Shown: positions 18,794 to 28,708 of the stretch, piece after piece
Layout: every line of letters begins with the position of its first letter
Position numbering within the stretch: the first letter of the stretch is position 1
DNA from: Alkalihalobacillus sp. AL-G
GTDB lineage: Bacteria; Bacillota; Bacilli; Bacillales; Fictibacillaceae
Assembly: GCF_030643805.1 (NCBI RefSeq)
Contig: NZ_CP094656.1
Span: 2,046,001-2,110,000 of the forward strand
Reading direction: 5' to 3'
Length of the DNA stretch: 64,000 nt
Notes under the pieces: generated by a model
Database searches by the model: none
What the model saw: only the letters and a program-made list of their open reading frames with translations
Told to the model about the DNA's origin: nothing
Made by a program: the position numbers and the translations under genes

Positions 18794-19345
18794 ATGACAT
18801 CGGAGAACGAACAACAAGAGCAACTAATTTATAACTTTGAAGCGAAGGATGGCTCAGCGGTCACCCTTCGCCCTGCTATGGAAAAAGACGCTTACGATAT
18901 TATTACATTCGCTCAATCCATTGTTATGAGCGGATCTTTTATTCAAAAGGAACAAACCAAAACTCCTGAGCAAGAGATAAGGTTTATTCAAGAAATGAAA
19001 AAACAGGGACATATGTATACGGCAGTAGAAGTTGAAGGAAAGGTATTGGGAATCGCAAGAATCATCCGTGGCGACCTTTCCATGAAACGGCATACAGGTG
19101 TATTCAGAACGTGGTTGACCGACGATGCTCAAGGGAAAGGTATCGGCAAAAAAATTATGGAATACACCCTGGAGTGGGCAAAGAGAGAAGGACTTCATAA
19201 AATTTGCTTAACCGTCTTTTCTGGAAACCCAAATGCTCAAAAGCTATATGAACGTTATGGTTTTGTCGTTGAGGGGACTCAGAAGGATCAGTTATTGATC
19301 GGCGATACGTTTCAGGACGAAATCTATATGGCATATTTCTTTTAA
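18794..19345 (+). CDS. GNAT-family N-acetyltransferase
   Basis: 183 residues starting at ATG 18794 behind CAGGAGGAT. The GNAT core is clear: a beta strand with RTWL, the acetyl-CoA loop QGKGIGKKIM, and the C-terminal NPNAQKLYERYGF segment. It resembles RimI/YhhY-like acetyltransferases; the acceptor is unknown. Monocistronic, with its own terminator. Confidence 0.88.
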   Translation: MTSENEQQEQLIYNFEAKDGSAVTLRPAMEKDAYDIITFAQSIVMSGSFIQKEQTKTPEQEIRFIQEMKKQGHMYTAVEVEGKVLGIARIIRGDLSMKRHTGVFRTWLTDDAQGKGIGKKIMEYTLEWAKREGLHKICLTVFSGNPNAQKLYERYGFVVEGTQKDQLLIGDTFQDEIYMAYFF

Positions 19346-19361
19346 TGTTCTAAGCTAAAGT

Positions 19362-19405
19362 GGGTTGGATTACTCCATAATATGGAGATGATCCAACCCC
19401 TTTTT
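19362..19405 (+). terminator. Terminator of the GNAT gene
   Basis: GGGTTGGAT (19362-19370) pairs with ATCCAACCC (19391-19399) with an inner CAT/ATG pairing, followed by CTTTTT. Confidence 0.9.
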
Positions 19406-19464
19406 GGTTGCATGTGATGTCGATGTCAAGGCGACACCAACCGATTTCTTTAAAAAAACTCACC

Positions 19465-21069
19465 CTATTCTCTGATCTTTTCCTCTGTATCAGGTATGAC
19501 TCCAACGCGGTCTCCCATTTCATCGCGTTCAAGTAAGTCACGTACATAGCGTTTTTCCTCTTTCGTAATTTCATCAGAGATGAGATGATGTCGTTCCAAA
19601 TCATCCAGAGCCTCGTGTTCAGCATAGAGCGCCTCTTGAATTGCCCGGTCAGTTGTTGCTTTACGAAGGGAAGGTTCTTTGTTGTATAGTCCTTCGAGGG
19701 CTTCATTCAATTCTTCTAATTCATCTTCATATTGTTTTCTTAAGTGTTGAAAAACGATTGGGGAAAGGGTACCTTTTTCTGTCATTTTCTCTAATTGTTT
19801 TCTTCCGGAGTGGTACCTATAAATCCGTGATATGATTCGATCATATTGAAGCTGTTCATTCCGAATTGATTTTTCTCCGAGAAAACCAACGAGCGGTTTG
19901 ATCGTTAACCCTTGAACGATGAGAGAAAAGAATACAACTCCGAAGGCAAGCATTAAGATCTCTTCACGAAACGGAAAATTGATCGGCAAGCTTAATGCGA
20001 GGGCAAGCGATAAAGAGCCCTTTAGACCACCCCAATTAAAAATATGCTTCCACCTTGAGGGCAGTGAAGAAATTAAGCCTACCGAGGTATAAACAGCAAT
20101 GCTTCTTGCAACAAGAACGATCAAAATTGCTGTGAAAATCTGTACCCAGTTGACTGAGCCGATTATTTTTGTGATTTCAAGGCCGACGAGCAAGAACACC
20201 AGAGAGTTTGCGACAAGTGATGCGACATCCCAAAAGGTACGTATACTTAAGGTCGTCGTCGGACTCATTCCGATTTGACGACCATAATTTCCAAATATCA
20301 ACCCTGCGATAACGACTGCGATCACTCCAGAAACGTGGAAGGCTTCGGCAACAAAAAATGACCCGTAAAATAATAGCATTGAAAAAACAATCTCTAACGG
20401 ATAATCATCATAAAGGGATGTCAGCCGGGAAAAGAAATACCCGAATGCGCCGCCGACCAGTAGTCCACCGATAACCACTTTAAGGAATTCAGTTAGAGCA
20501 ATCGTGATACCAGCAGCACCAGCTTCGATTATCAAACCATATTGATATGCAGCAATGGAAAACAACACCACAGCTAATCCATCATTGATCAAGCTTTCGC
20601 CTTCCATAATGACTGAGAGTCTTTGATTGACTCCCATCGTCTTAAAAATTGACAAAACACTGATCGGGTCAGTCGGTGCCATGAGTGCAGCAAAAACGAG
20701 AGCAGCCTGGATTGACAGCCCAAGAAATACAGCCGTCATCCAACCAGCTGTAACAAAGGTAATTACTGTTCCAAGGGCAGCAAGAAGAAGGATCGGGACT
20801 TTGTTCTCTCGCAAATGGGCATACGGCAGGTTAAGGGTTGCTTCACCAAGAAGGGTTGGAAGAAAAATAGAAATGATAGCAAAGCGAAATATTTCATCCT
20901 CTGCAAAAAAGGATTTCAGCTCATTTAAGCCTTCATAGGGTAAAATACCGATGATCGCCCCAACAATAACAAGTGCAATCGGGTAAGGTTTTTTCAGCTT
21001 TTTAGCGACAGCAGTTATTCCTGCTGCAATTGCAAGCAATAGCAATACGAGTTCAAACTGAGTTTCCAT
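19465..21069 (-). CDS. CPA1-family Na+(K+)/H+ antiporter
   Basis: 534 residues starting at ATG 21067-21069, six bases after GAGGAG; an upstream in-frame ATG is not preceded by a site. About 12 membrane segments cover residues 5-410. The signature FAALMAPTDPISVLSIF contains the Asp pair region of CPA1/NhaP exchangers, and EGESLINDGLAVVLF follows. A cytosolic, strongly charged helical tail of about 120 residues may be regulatory. Likely pH or sodium homeostasis, alongside the NhaC-type antiporter upstream. Confidence 0.9.
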   Translation of the reverse strand: METQFELVLLLLAIAAGITAVAKKLKKPYPIALVIVGAIIGILPYEGLNELKSFFAEDEIFRFAIISIFLPTLLGEATLNLPYAHLRENKVPILLLAALGTVITFVTAGWMTAVFLGLSIQAALVFAALMAPTDPISVLSIFKTMGVNQRLSVIMEGESLINDGLAVVLFSIAAYQYGLIIEAGAAGITIALTEFLKVVIGGLLVGGAFGYFFSRLTSLYDDYPLEIVFSMLLFYGSFFVAEAFHVSGVIAVVIAGLIFGNYGRQIGMSPTTTLSIRTFWDVASLVANSLVFLLVGLEITKIIGSVNWVQIFTAILIVLVARSIAVYTSVGLISSLPSRWKHIFNWGGLKGSLSLALALSLPINFPFREEILMLAFGVVFFSLIVQGLTIKPLVGFLGEKSIRNEQLQYDRIISRIYRYHSGRKQLEKMTEKGTLSPIVFQHLRKQYEDELEELNEALEGLYNKEPSLRKATTDRAIQEALYAEHEALDDLERHHLISDEITKEEKRYVRDLLERDEMGDRVGVIPDTEEKIRE

Positions 21070-21261
21070 AACCGTCTCCTCTCTACTAGAAACATCTTTA
21101 GCTCGGTAATACAACGCCTTGCACGAAAGTACGTTTTTCTATCCACATTTTGCCCAGTAACAACGAACACATACAATCACGGAGCATTTGGACAAAGTTC
21201 CGCACAGATGCTGTGAAATATGATAAAGTAAAAGCAAAACGTAAAAATCAGGTGTGATCGT

Positions 21262-24200
21262 ATGGTAATGACAAAGACGACAAACGAACAAGACCAATGG
21301 ATCCATCGCTTTTATCAAATGTATAGTTTCTTGCGGAAACAGGATAAAGGCGAACCGGCATCTTTCAAAATAACTGAACTTGCCCAAAAAGCGTACAAAG
21401 ATGAATTGACCATCGCGTTTTGCGGTCATTTTTCTGCTGGAAAATCCAGTATGATCAATGCATTGATGGATGAAGAACTCCTTCCGACTTCACCTATTCC
21501 AACGAGTGCGAACGTTGTAACGATCAAAAATGGTGAACCGATCGTTCGATTGACGGACCACAGCGGAAATGTACAAACGTTAGCAGGGGAGCTTGATCTC
21601 GACACAATTAAACAAGCTTCGAAAAATGGCGCAGATATTCAATCGATTGAGATTCATAAACTACATCCATACTTAGTAAATTCGACAGTCATCATGGATA
21701 CTCCTGGAATCGATTCAGTAGATGATGCCCACAAGGTTTCAACCGAATCGATGCTCCATTTAGCAGACGTAGTCGTGTACGTAATGGATTACAACCACGT
21801 ACAATCAGAATTGAATTTCAATTTTACGAAAAAAATGCAAGACGCTGGAAAAAAACTGATTCTTGTCATCAATCAAATCGACAAACACGTTGATGATGAG
21901 CTCTCCTTTTCTTCCTTTCGCAGGTCAACGATAAATGGGTTTAAGCAATGGGGTGTATATCCTGTTGATTTCTACTTTACCTCAATTCGCGACCGGACAA
22001 ACCCGGACAATGAAATGGGTCAGTTACAGACAAAGCTTTTAAATATTAAACAACATAAGCATGATTTTATTGAACGAACGCTCACTCAAATGTCTGAGCA
22101 TCTATTGGAAACGTATCTATCCACTGCATACCCCACCATTGAAAAGCAGCAATCGCAAGTGGGTGGATTTGACGTGCTATCAATTGAATTGGAAAAAGTG
22201 GTTGAAGAGAAAAACAATCTTTCCTCCTTAATCGAACAAGCTGAAGAGGAATTTCTAAAAGCATTAAGCAAAGGAATCGCAAACGCCCGTATCATTCCAT
22301 ATGACGTACGTCAATTAGGTATGCATGTATTGGAGTCATTAGAGCGGAACTTTAAAACAGGTCTATTATTTGCCAAGAAAAAAACCGATGACGAACGGAA
22401 AGTGCGCATGGACCGGTACTTACAGGCGATTACTAAAAACGCCTCGACGGAGCTGATGTGGCAGGTGAAGGAGGAATTGTTCAAGCTTCTGAAGCAACTT
22501 GGACTAACGGAGCCCGAACTGGAAGAGCGGATTCATAAAATCACTTTTTCGTTCACGTCTGAAGACGTCCTTGCGTTAAGACAGCATGGTGCGACCTTTA
22601 ATGAGGCATACATTTTACAATTCAATCGAGACGTTGAAGATTCAATCAAGCGGAACTATCGTAAAATCGCTTTGGAGATCGTAGAAGCCATTAAGGAACG
22701 ATTCTTGGAAAAGCAGCAGCCCAAACAAAACCTGTTAGATGAACGAATCCGAAACATTGAGATTGAGAAAGAGGAACTAGATCGAGCTGCTCAAGCGGTA
22801 GCAGACTATAAAACCGATCAAGCGCATCTAATGAAATGCCTTCAAGCAAAAGGAACGGTTGAAGAGATTGAGGGAGCAAAACGTTGGTGTGAGCAAGTAG
22901 CGGATCAGAGTCCACAAATCGAAACGACGATTGCCTCAAAATTGGTCCAAAAAAATGAAAGTACGAATCCACCGTTGGAATCTACGGAACAGGTTCATTC
23001 GAGTACGATGAACGAAATCGATCCAACTACAATAGCAAACCGATTAGAAAAAGCGGCTGAATCCCTTTCGCCATGGCGTTCGATGGATGATCTCATTTCG
23101 AGGATGCGTCAACATGCGGCGAAAATGAAGAGCAGGGAGTTTACGGTTGCGTTATTTGGAGCGTTCAGTGCTGGTAAATCATCCTTTGCGAATGCGTGGA
23201 TGAAAAATGACGTTCTGCCGGTATCTCCTAACCCGACAACTGCAACGATAAACAAGATTATGCCTGTTACCGATGAAAATGAACATGGTAAAGTGAAAAT
23301 CAAACTGAAAACAGCCGATCGGTTACTTGAAGAAATTCAACATGCATTAAAGCGTTTTGGGATTATTTGTGACACACTTGATGAAGCGGTAAAGGGGATT
23401 TCAAAAATCGTAACCGACAGACCTGAACCGCATCATAGCTTTTTATTGGCAGTACAAATAGGATATGACGCAATGCGAGAGTACCTCGGGAGCGTCCAAA
23501 TTCTTGATCACACGAGCTTTACAGAATTTGTTTCCCTTGAAGAGAGGGCTTGTTTTACGGAGTCCGTCGAGCTTTATTATGATTGTGAGCTTACCCGGCA
23601 AGGCATTACGTTCGTTGATACTCCAGGGGCAGATTCGATCAATGCGAGACATACCTCGGTCGCCTTTGATTACATTAAAAACGCGGATGCAATTGTGTTC
23701 GTCACGTACTACAATCATGCATTCTCGAAAGCGGACAGGGATTTCTTATTACAGCTAGGACGAGTGAAAGATACGTTTTCGATGGATAAAATGTATTTTG
23801 TCATTAATGCTGCTGACCTTGCAACAGATGCTGCTGAACGTGCGGATGTCGTGAAGTACGTTGAATCACAGCTTGTTGAATATGGAATCCGTCACCCAAG
23901 GATGTCTGCTGTTTCTAGTAAACAGGCACTCATTGAACGGAAGGAAAATAAGACGAGCGGTTCCTCACAATTTGATACATTCGAGCAATCCTTTCAAACG
24001 AATACAATCCAAGAGCGGGATTCGATTGCTCAACAGCAGGCCGCACAATTGCTGAAAACAGGCTTAGACCGAGTCGATGAGTGGATCGTCCGGGCACAAA
24101 CCGATGAAAAACAACGTGAGCAGGAAATCGAAAAATTGAGATCTGAAAAGGATACGATTGTTCGCGAAATTCGTTCCTTCTCGTTTGCATCGTTTGAGCA

Positions 24201-24894
24201 AGCGATTCAGCAAGAAGCTGAAGAACTATTACATTATGTTGTACAAAGGTTAATGCTCACAATTAATGATGAATTTAAAATGGCGTTTAATCCATCTGTT
24301 ATAACAAAGGATATGAAGCGGGAGCAGCTCACACTTTGTCTGGATGAATTGCTTACCAGGATGGCATTTCAGCTGGATCAAGAGCTTCGTGCAACATCAC
24401 TAAGATTGGAACGCTTTGTCAACGTACAACGTCAGCGCTTTTTTGAATCGGTTGCAGAGTTTACGTCTGAAAAAGCGAGTAGGGTCCGTCTCCTGGCACC
24501 AGATGATGCGAAGCTTTCCACTCCAGACATCTCATCGGAATGGCCAAACGATGCTGTGATTGTTCTTCAACCGGCATTGAAAGGCTTTAAAAGCCCGAAA
24601 CATTTTTTTGAGAACACCGGGAAGGATGAAGTACGAGAAAGCCTAATCGAACAATTTAGACCAATGCTCGAAGCTAGTATAGAGTCCTACACGGAGAAAT
24701 TTTCAAAACACTATTTACATGCATTGAATGAGGAAGAATCAAAGTTACGGCAAGCGTTTGAAACGACGGTTGAACAATACTATCAAGGAGTTCTTGAAGC
24801 ATTTACATCCGACCAGCTTGAGGATTTAGATGAGACAAAAGTAATATTGAATGAACTGGTTGCTGAACAAGAAGGTGTAATCAGTGAATCGTAA
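21262..24894 (+). CDS. dynA: Dynamin-like GTPase with two GTPase modules
   Basis: 1210 residues, matching DynA (YpbR) of B. subtilis, which arose by fusion of two dynamin units and tethers or fuses membranes. The first module has GHFSAGKSS near residue 54, DTPGID and NQID; the second has GAFSAGKSS near residue 633, DTPGAD and NAAD. Long helical stalk regions follow each. DynA acts at the cytosolic face of the membrane and is linked to phage and membrane-stress protection. It overlaps the next small gene by 11 bp. Confidence 0.95.
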   Translation: MVMTKTTNEQDQWIHRFYQMYSFLRKQDKGEPASFKITELAQKAYKDELTIAFCGHFSAGKSSMINALMDEELLPTSPIPTSANVVTIKNGEPIVRLTDHSGNVQTLAGELDLDTIKQASKNGADIQSIEIHKLHPYLVNSTVIMDTPGIDSVDDAHKVSTESMLHLADVVVYVMDYNHVQSELNFNFTKKMQDAGKKLILVINQIDKHVDDELSFSSFRRSTINGFKQWGVYPVDFYFTSIRDRTNPDNEMGQLQTKLLNIKQHKHDFIERTLTQMSEHLLETYLSTAYPTIEKQQSQVGGFDVLSIELEKVVEEKNNLSSLIEQAEEEFLKALSKGIANARIIPYDVRQLGMHVLESLERNFKTGLLFAKKKTDDERKVRMDRYLQAITKNASTELMWQVKEELFKLLKQLGLTEPELEERIHKITFSFTSEDVLALRQHGATFNEAYILQFNRDVEDSIKRNYRKIALEIVEAIKERFLEKQQPKQNLLDERIRNIEIEKEELDRAAQAVADYKTDQAHLMKCLQAKGTVEEIEGAKRWCEQVADQSPQIETTIASKLVQKNESTNPPLESTEQVHSSTMNEIDPTTIANRLEKAAESLSPWRSMDDLISRMRQHAAKMKSREFTVALFGAFSAGKSSFANAWMKNDVLPVSPNPTTATINKIMPVTDENEHGKVKIKLKTADRLLEEIQHALKRFGIICDTLDEAVKGISKIVTDRPEPHHSFLLAVQIGYDAMREYLGSVQILDHTSFTEFVSLEERACFTESVELYYDCELTRQGITFVDTPGADSINARHTSVAFDYIKNADAIVFVTYYNHAFSKADRDFLLQLGRVKDTFSMDKMYFVINAADLATDAAERADVVKYVESQLVEYGIRHPRMSAVSSKQALIERKENKTSGSSQFDTFEQSFQTNTIQERDSIAQQQAAQLLKTGLDRVDEWIVRAQTDEKQREQEIEKLRSEKDTIVREIRSFSFASFEQAIQQEAEELLHYVVQRLMLTINDEFKMAFNPSVITKDMKREQLTLCLDELLTRMAFQLDQELRATSLRLERFVNVQRQRFFESVAEFTSEKASRVRLLAPDDAKLSTPDISSEWPNDAVIVLQPALKGFKSPKHFFENTGKDEVRESLIEQFRPMLEASIESYTEKFSKHYLHALNEEESKLRQAFETTVEQYYQGVLEAFTSDQLEDLDETKVILNELVAEQEGVISES

Positions 24895-25060
24895 TCGATT
24901 CCATTGCTGTGCTAGCTGTATTCATTTTAGAACCGATCGCAGTAATAAGCCGATTGAATACCGATGTTCCCGGCTCGGTTACGAAACGAAGCCCCATTAC
25001 AAATTCGATTGTTGGAGCCCCAAGGAGCAAGTGAGAAAATTGATGGAAAAGCAACAATAG
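24884..25060 (+). CDS. Small Cys/His-rich protein overlapping dynA
   Basis: 58 residues from GTG 24884, overlapping the dynA stop region in another frame. The sequence HCCASC followed by CSRLGYETKPHYKFDCW suggests a zinc- or metal-binding finger. The frame runs cleanly to TAG 25058-25060, and the next gene follows 30 bases later. It probably lies in one transcript with dynA and ypbS. The family is not recognised with certainty. The start rests on the overlap and the lack of alternatives. Confidence 0.7.
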   Translation: MNRNRFHCCASCIHFRTDRSNKPIEYRCSRLGYETKPHYKFDCWSPKEQVRKLMEKQQ

Positions 25061-25090
25061 AATAGATCGAACTATTGAGGAGGGATTTTT

Positions 25091-25351
25091 TTGTCTGTTC
25101 ATATCGACATAAGCAAGCATAGTCAAGACCAACATCAGCGTATTCGCACGTTTTTAGAGCTTGATTCGAAACGTGAATACTGGATCGAAACCGCGTTAAA
25201 TGAATGTAAGGATGGTAAGCCGTTCGGTGAATCAGTACAGAAAATTAATGATGTAACGAAGGAAATGAATGAGATCTCTCGAAAGGGGATTGTCCCACTG
25301 CGTGAAAATGTAACGGTTGAAATGATAGTAGAGTATTGTAATCGTAAATAA
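25091..25351 (+). CDS. ypbS: DUF2533-type protein YpbS
   Basis: 86 residues starting at TTG 25091, seven bases after GAGGAGGG. The sequence ISKHSQDQHQRIRTFLELDSKRE matches YpbS of B. subtilis, and the adjacency to dynA (ypbR) is conserved. Charged, mostly helical, cytosolic. Function unknown. Confidence 0.85.
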   Translation: MSVHIDISKHSQDQHQRIRTFLELDSKREYWIETALNECKDGKPFGESVQKINDVTKEMNEISRKGIVPLRENVTVEMIVEYCNRK

Positions 25352-25379
25352 TCAATCGGAACTAGAATTCAATTTTCTT

Positions 25380-25419
25380 GAAAGGCTGCCGGAACGTATC
25401 CGCGGCCTTTCAATTTTTT
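25380..25419 (+). terminator. Terminator of the dynA-ypbS transcript
   Basis: GAAAGGC (25380-25386) pairs with GCCTTTC (25405-25411), followed by AATTTTTT. Confidence 0.8.
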
Positions 25420-25569
25420 AAATGGTAAAATGGCGTACCAACTAATGCAAAAATTTGAGGAAGAGTGATTTTGTGTCCACGAAATGCTGCATTAATATTT
25501 TTTGACTCCGGTTTTTCCATTCACGGTTACCATCCTCAATCAACCAGTTTACGCCTGCTATCCTGATAA

Positions 25570-26727
25570 TCATGTTTTTTTTGCGATAAAGCGCTCGAGT
25601 CGATCAAGCCCTTCTTTTAATTGGTCCATTTTATATGCATATGAAATACGGATATAGTCATCTCCATAACTAGAAAAGGCGATTCCGGGCACGACTGCAA
25701 GCCTTTCTTCGTCAAGTAATGCTGTCGCAAAGCCCCAAGAGTCCATCTCATATTGTTTTATCGACGGAAACAGATAGAAGGCTCCTGTTGGTTCTGACGT
25801 CTCAAGCCCCATCCTTTGAAGTCGATCATACGCATAGTGTAACCGTTCCTTGTACGTATCGCGCATTGGTGCGGCATCATTTATCCCATTTGTAAGCGCC
25901 TCGAGAGCTGCCCGCTGAGTGATCGATGAAACACACGTCACATTGTATTGGTGGACCTTCAGCATATGCTGTGCAATGGATTGATCTGCACACACAAATC
26001 CGATTCTCCAACCGGTCATTGAATGTGATTTTGACAACCCGTTAATGACGATCGTTTTTTCTTTCATTTTCTCAAAAGTTGCGATTGATTTGTGTGGTTC
26101 GCCATACGTCAGCTCACTGTAAATCTCATCGGACAATATAAACACGTTTTTATCCATTAGTAGAGCAGCGATATCTGTTAGGTCCTCTTGAGAAAGCGAT
26201 ACGCCAGTCGGATTTGAAGGATAAGGCAGAATCACGCATTTTGTCTTAGAGGTTAAATGCTGTTCGATCAATTTAGCAGTCAGCTTGAAATCAGTGGATC
26301 TCGTGTCGACATGTACCGGTGTTGCACCGCACAACCGGATTACAGGCTCATATCCAGGATAAACCGGTCCAGGCAGAATGACCTCATCACCTTCAGTAAG
26401 GATCGTACGTAGCGAAATATCAATCGCTTCACTTGCCCCTGTCGTCGCGATAATCTCAGATTCCGCAACATATTGTAAGTTGTATTTTTTTTGTACAAAG
26501 CTGGAAATCGCTCGGCGGAGTTCAATGAAACCTGCATTATGGGTGTAGGTCGTAAAATTATCATCAATTGCCGTTTTTGCGGCTGATTTAACATGATCGG
26601 GAGTCGGAAAATCAGGCAGGCCAAGTGTTAACGAAATGGCATCTGGATAGTTCGCAACCCGATTGAAAAATTGTCGGATTCCCGATATTTGAATTTCTTT
26701 TACGCGAGGATTAAGGTATTGTTCCAC
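25570..26727 (-). CDS. patA: Class I aminotransferase, PatA-like
   Basis: A 385-residue PLP aminotransferase starting at GTG 26725-26727 behind AAGGAG. Visible: LGLPDFPTPDHV near the N-terminus, TTGASEAID, PYPSNPTGV, SDEIYSELTY, and NGLSKSHSMTGWRIG with the PLP lysine. Closest in character to B. subtilis PatA, the N-acetyl-LL-diaminopimelate aminotransferase of lysine and peptidoglycan precursor synthesis. Other class I aminotransferases are possible. Confidence 0.85.
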   Translation of the reverse strand: MEQYLNPRVKEIQISGIRQFFNRVANYPDAISLTLGLPDFPTPDHVKSAAKTAIDDNFTTYTHNAGFIELRRAISSFVQKKYNLQYVAESEIIATTGASEAIDISLRTILTEGDEVILPGPVYPGYEPVIRLCGATPVHVDTRSTDFKLTAKLIEQHLTSKTKCVILPYPSNPTGVSLSQEDLTDIAALLMDKNVFILSDEIYSELTYGEPHKSIATFEKMKEKTIVINGLSKSHSMTGWRIGFVCADQSIAQHMLKVHQYNVTCVSSITQRAALEALTNGINDAAPMRDTYKERLHYAYDRLQRMGLETSEPTGAFYLFPSIKQYEMDSWGFATALLDEERLAVVPGIAFSSYGDDYIRISYAYKMDQLKEGLDRLERFIAKKT

Positions 26728-26857
26728 TATAGGTTCGCTCCTTGAAAGAATCTAATTTGAAGTGTAGCGTTTAAAACGCTGTCCGTCAACGAACAACTAT
26801 TCTTTTGGGCAGTGGTTTTGTACAATAATAGTAACATTGAAAAGGCAGGTGTATTCA

Positions 26858-27682
26858 TTGAAAAATTTTGTATCCGTAAAATGGTTGAAGAACCGATTAG
26901 ATGATGGAAATGTTGTACCGGTTGATTGTCGTTTTGATTTACAGGATCCGGACAAAGGGTACCGCGAATATAAAGAGTCGCACATTCCGGGAGCAGTGTA
27001 TGCAGACCTAGAAAAGGATCTATCAGGCGAGGTTCGCGAACACGGGGGTCGCCACCCGTTGCCAGACTTAGATACGTTTGTACGATTTCTCGGATCGCTC
27101 GGCATCGACGGTACAAAAACAGTTGTCGTTTATGATGCGCAAAATAGTGCAATGGCAGCAAGGTTATGGTGGATGCTGAACTATCTTGGACACGAAAAGG
27201 TTTATGTACTCGATGGAGGCTATCCCGAATGGCTGAAGCGAGATTTTCCGGTAACAGAGGAAATTCCTGTTGTGGACGAGGTGGTTTTTGAGCCTGCCAT
27301 TCAAAAGGAACTGGCTGCTGATATTACAGAGGTCCAGTCCAAAACAAAAAATCATCCAAACACATTACTTATTGATGCAAGGGGAGAAGAGCGCTACCTC
27401 GGACGGACAGAACCAATCGATAAAAAGGCTGGACACATCCCGTCGGCGGTCAATCACTTTTTTATGGAAAATTTGAACCAAGGAAAATGGAAATCACAGG
27501 TTGAATTGAAGGAACGCTTTCAACACTATCAAGATAAAGAAATCATCAATTATTGTGGGTCAGGAGTTACTGCATGCGTCAACGTACTCGCACTCGACGA
27601 AATCGGGAAAAAGAGTAGGCTTTATGTTGGAAGCTGGAGTGATTGGTCCTCCTATGATGACAATGAAGTTGAAACAGAGTAA
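26858..27682 (+). CDS. Sulfurtransferase with two rhodanese domains
   Basis: 274 residues from TTG 26858, six bases after AGGCAGGTG; TTG 26837 is in frame but has no site. Two rhodanese domains: the N-terminal one (VDCRFDL..YKESHIPGA..VVVYD) is inactive-like, and the C-terminal one has the active-site loop NYCGSGVTA with the persulfide Cys. The CGSGVTA loop is typical of thiosulfate or 3-mercaptopyruvate sulfurtransferases. It is divergent from patA. Confidence 0.9.
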   Translation: MKNFVSVKWLKNRLDDGNVVPVDCRFDLQDPDKGYREYKESHIPGAVYADLEKDLSGEVREHGGRHPLPDLDTFVRFLGSLGIDGTKTVVVYDAQNSAMAARLWWMLNYLGHEKVYVLDGGYPEWLKRDFPVTEEIPVVDEVVFEPAIQKELAADITEVQSKTKNHPNTLLIDARGEERYLGRTEPIDKKAGHIPSAVNHFFMENLNQGKWKSQVELKERFQHYQDKEIINYCGSGVTACVNVLALDEIGKKSRLYVGSWSDWSSYDDNEVETE

Positions 27683-27936
27683 CCATAAATGACTTATGTA
27701 AACTGATAAAATAAAATTTCACGTACCGTACTGTAAATAAGTAAAATTCCAGCTAGGTTTATAAAAGTATTTTACTGTTTCCCGATAAATCGATGTTGGT
27801 GTTTCACTAACGGTCGTTGAAATCACAGCATTCTAGGAAAATGCAGCGTAAATCATTGTCATTCAGGTGAATCCGTTGTAAACTCTATAAGGCATTAAAT
27901 TGAAATCATATGTCAAAGATAAAGGAGAGACCCGGA

Positions 27937-28548
27937 TTGACTTGGGATGTATTGAATATAATTGGTACAATAGCATTTGCGATAAGTGGTGCAATCATCG
28001 CTATGGAAGAGGATTATGACATTTTAGGTGTTTTCATCCTTGGACTGGCAACGGCGTTCGGTGGTGGTCTTATCCGAAATATATTAATTGATTTACCTGT
28101 TTCACAGGTTTGGCAGCAAGACGAGCTCATAAAAATCGTTTTGATCGTGATGACTGTCATTTTTTTCCTTCCAGATGGTTGGATTCAATTTTCCAGACGG
28201 TGGTTGAACTTTTTCGATGCGATTGGATTATCGACGTTCGCCATTCAAGGCGCCTTGTATGCGACAGATATGGAGCTTCCTCTCATCGCGATTGTGGTTG
28301 CTGCAGTCATGACCGGATCCGGTGGTGGAGTGGTTCGTGATTTGCTTGCAGGTCGAAAACCGACTGTGCTCAGATATGACATCTATGCAGTCTGGGCGAT
28401 GATCGCTGGAGTTGTCATCGGAACAGGAATTGTTGACCAACCTTGGGAGCTCTACACGCTAGGGGCAGTAATCGTCATTTTACGAATGTGTTCAGCGATA
28501 TATAATTGGAAGCTGCCGCACCGGATTCTACAAGACTACAGATCGTAG
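27937..28548 (+). CDS. yvgT: TRIC-type (UPF0126) membrane cation channel
   Basis: 203 residues starting at TTG 27937 eight bases after AAAGGAGA; ATG 27910 lies before that site and is rejected. Seven hydrophobic segments with an internal repeat: AFGGGLIRN in the first half and GSGGGVVRD in the second, the glycine-rich kinks of prokaryotic TRIC channels. Probable potassium or other monovalent cation channel; relatives have also been proposed as glycine transporters. Confidence 0.88.
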   Translation: MTWDVLNIIGTIAFAISGAIIAMEEDYDILGVFILGLATAFGGGLIRNILIDLPVSQVWQQDELIKIVLIVMTVIFFLPDGWIQFSRRWLNFFDAIGLSTFAIQGALYATDMELPLIAIVVAAVMTGSGGGVVRDLLAGRKPTVLRYDIYAVWAMIAGVVIGTGIVDQPWELYTLGAVIVILRMCSAIYNWKLPHRILQDYRS

Positions 28549-28572
28549 TTTTAAAATAAATAAAATAGAATT

Positions 28573-28620
28573 GAGGCCGACTCTAATCGTGTTTTCACAT
28601 AAGTCGGCCTCTCTTTTTTT
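28573..28620 (+). terminator. Terminator of the TRIC gene
   Basis: GAGGCCGACT (28573-28582) pairs with AGTCGGCCTC (28602-28611), followed by TCTTTTTTTT. Confidence 0.92.
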
Positions 28621-28708
28621 TATCAAAATCATTCTTGTGCAGGAAAAAGACTTCGATATATGGAATGGTATCTCTACATAAAATGATATAAAAGGGGTCG
28701 TTGACGAA

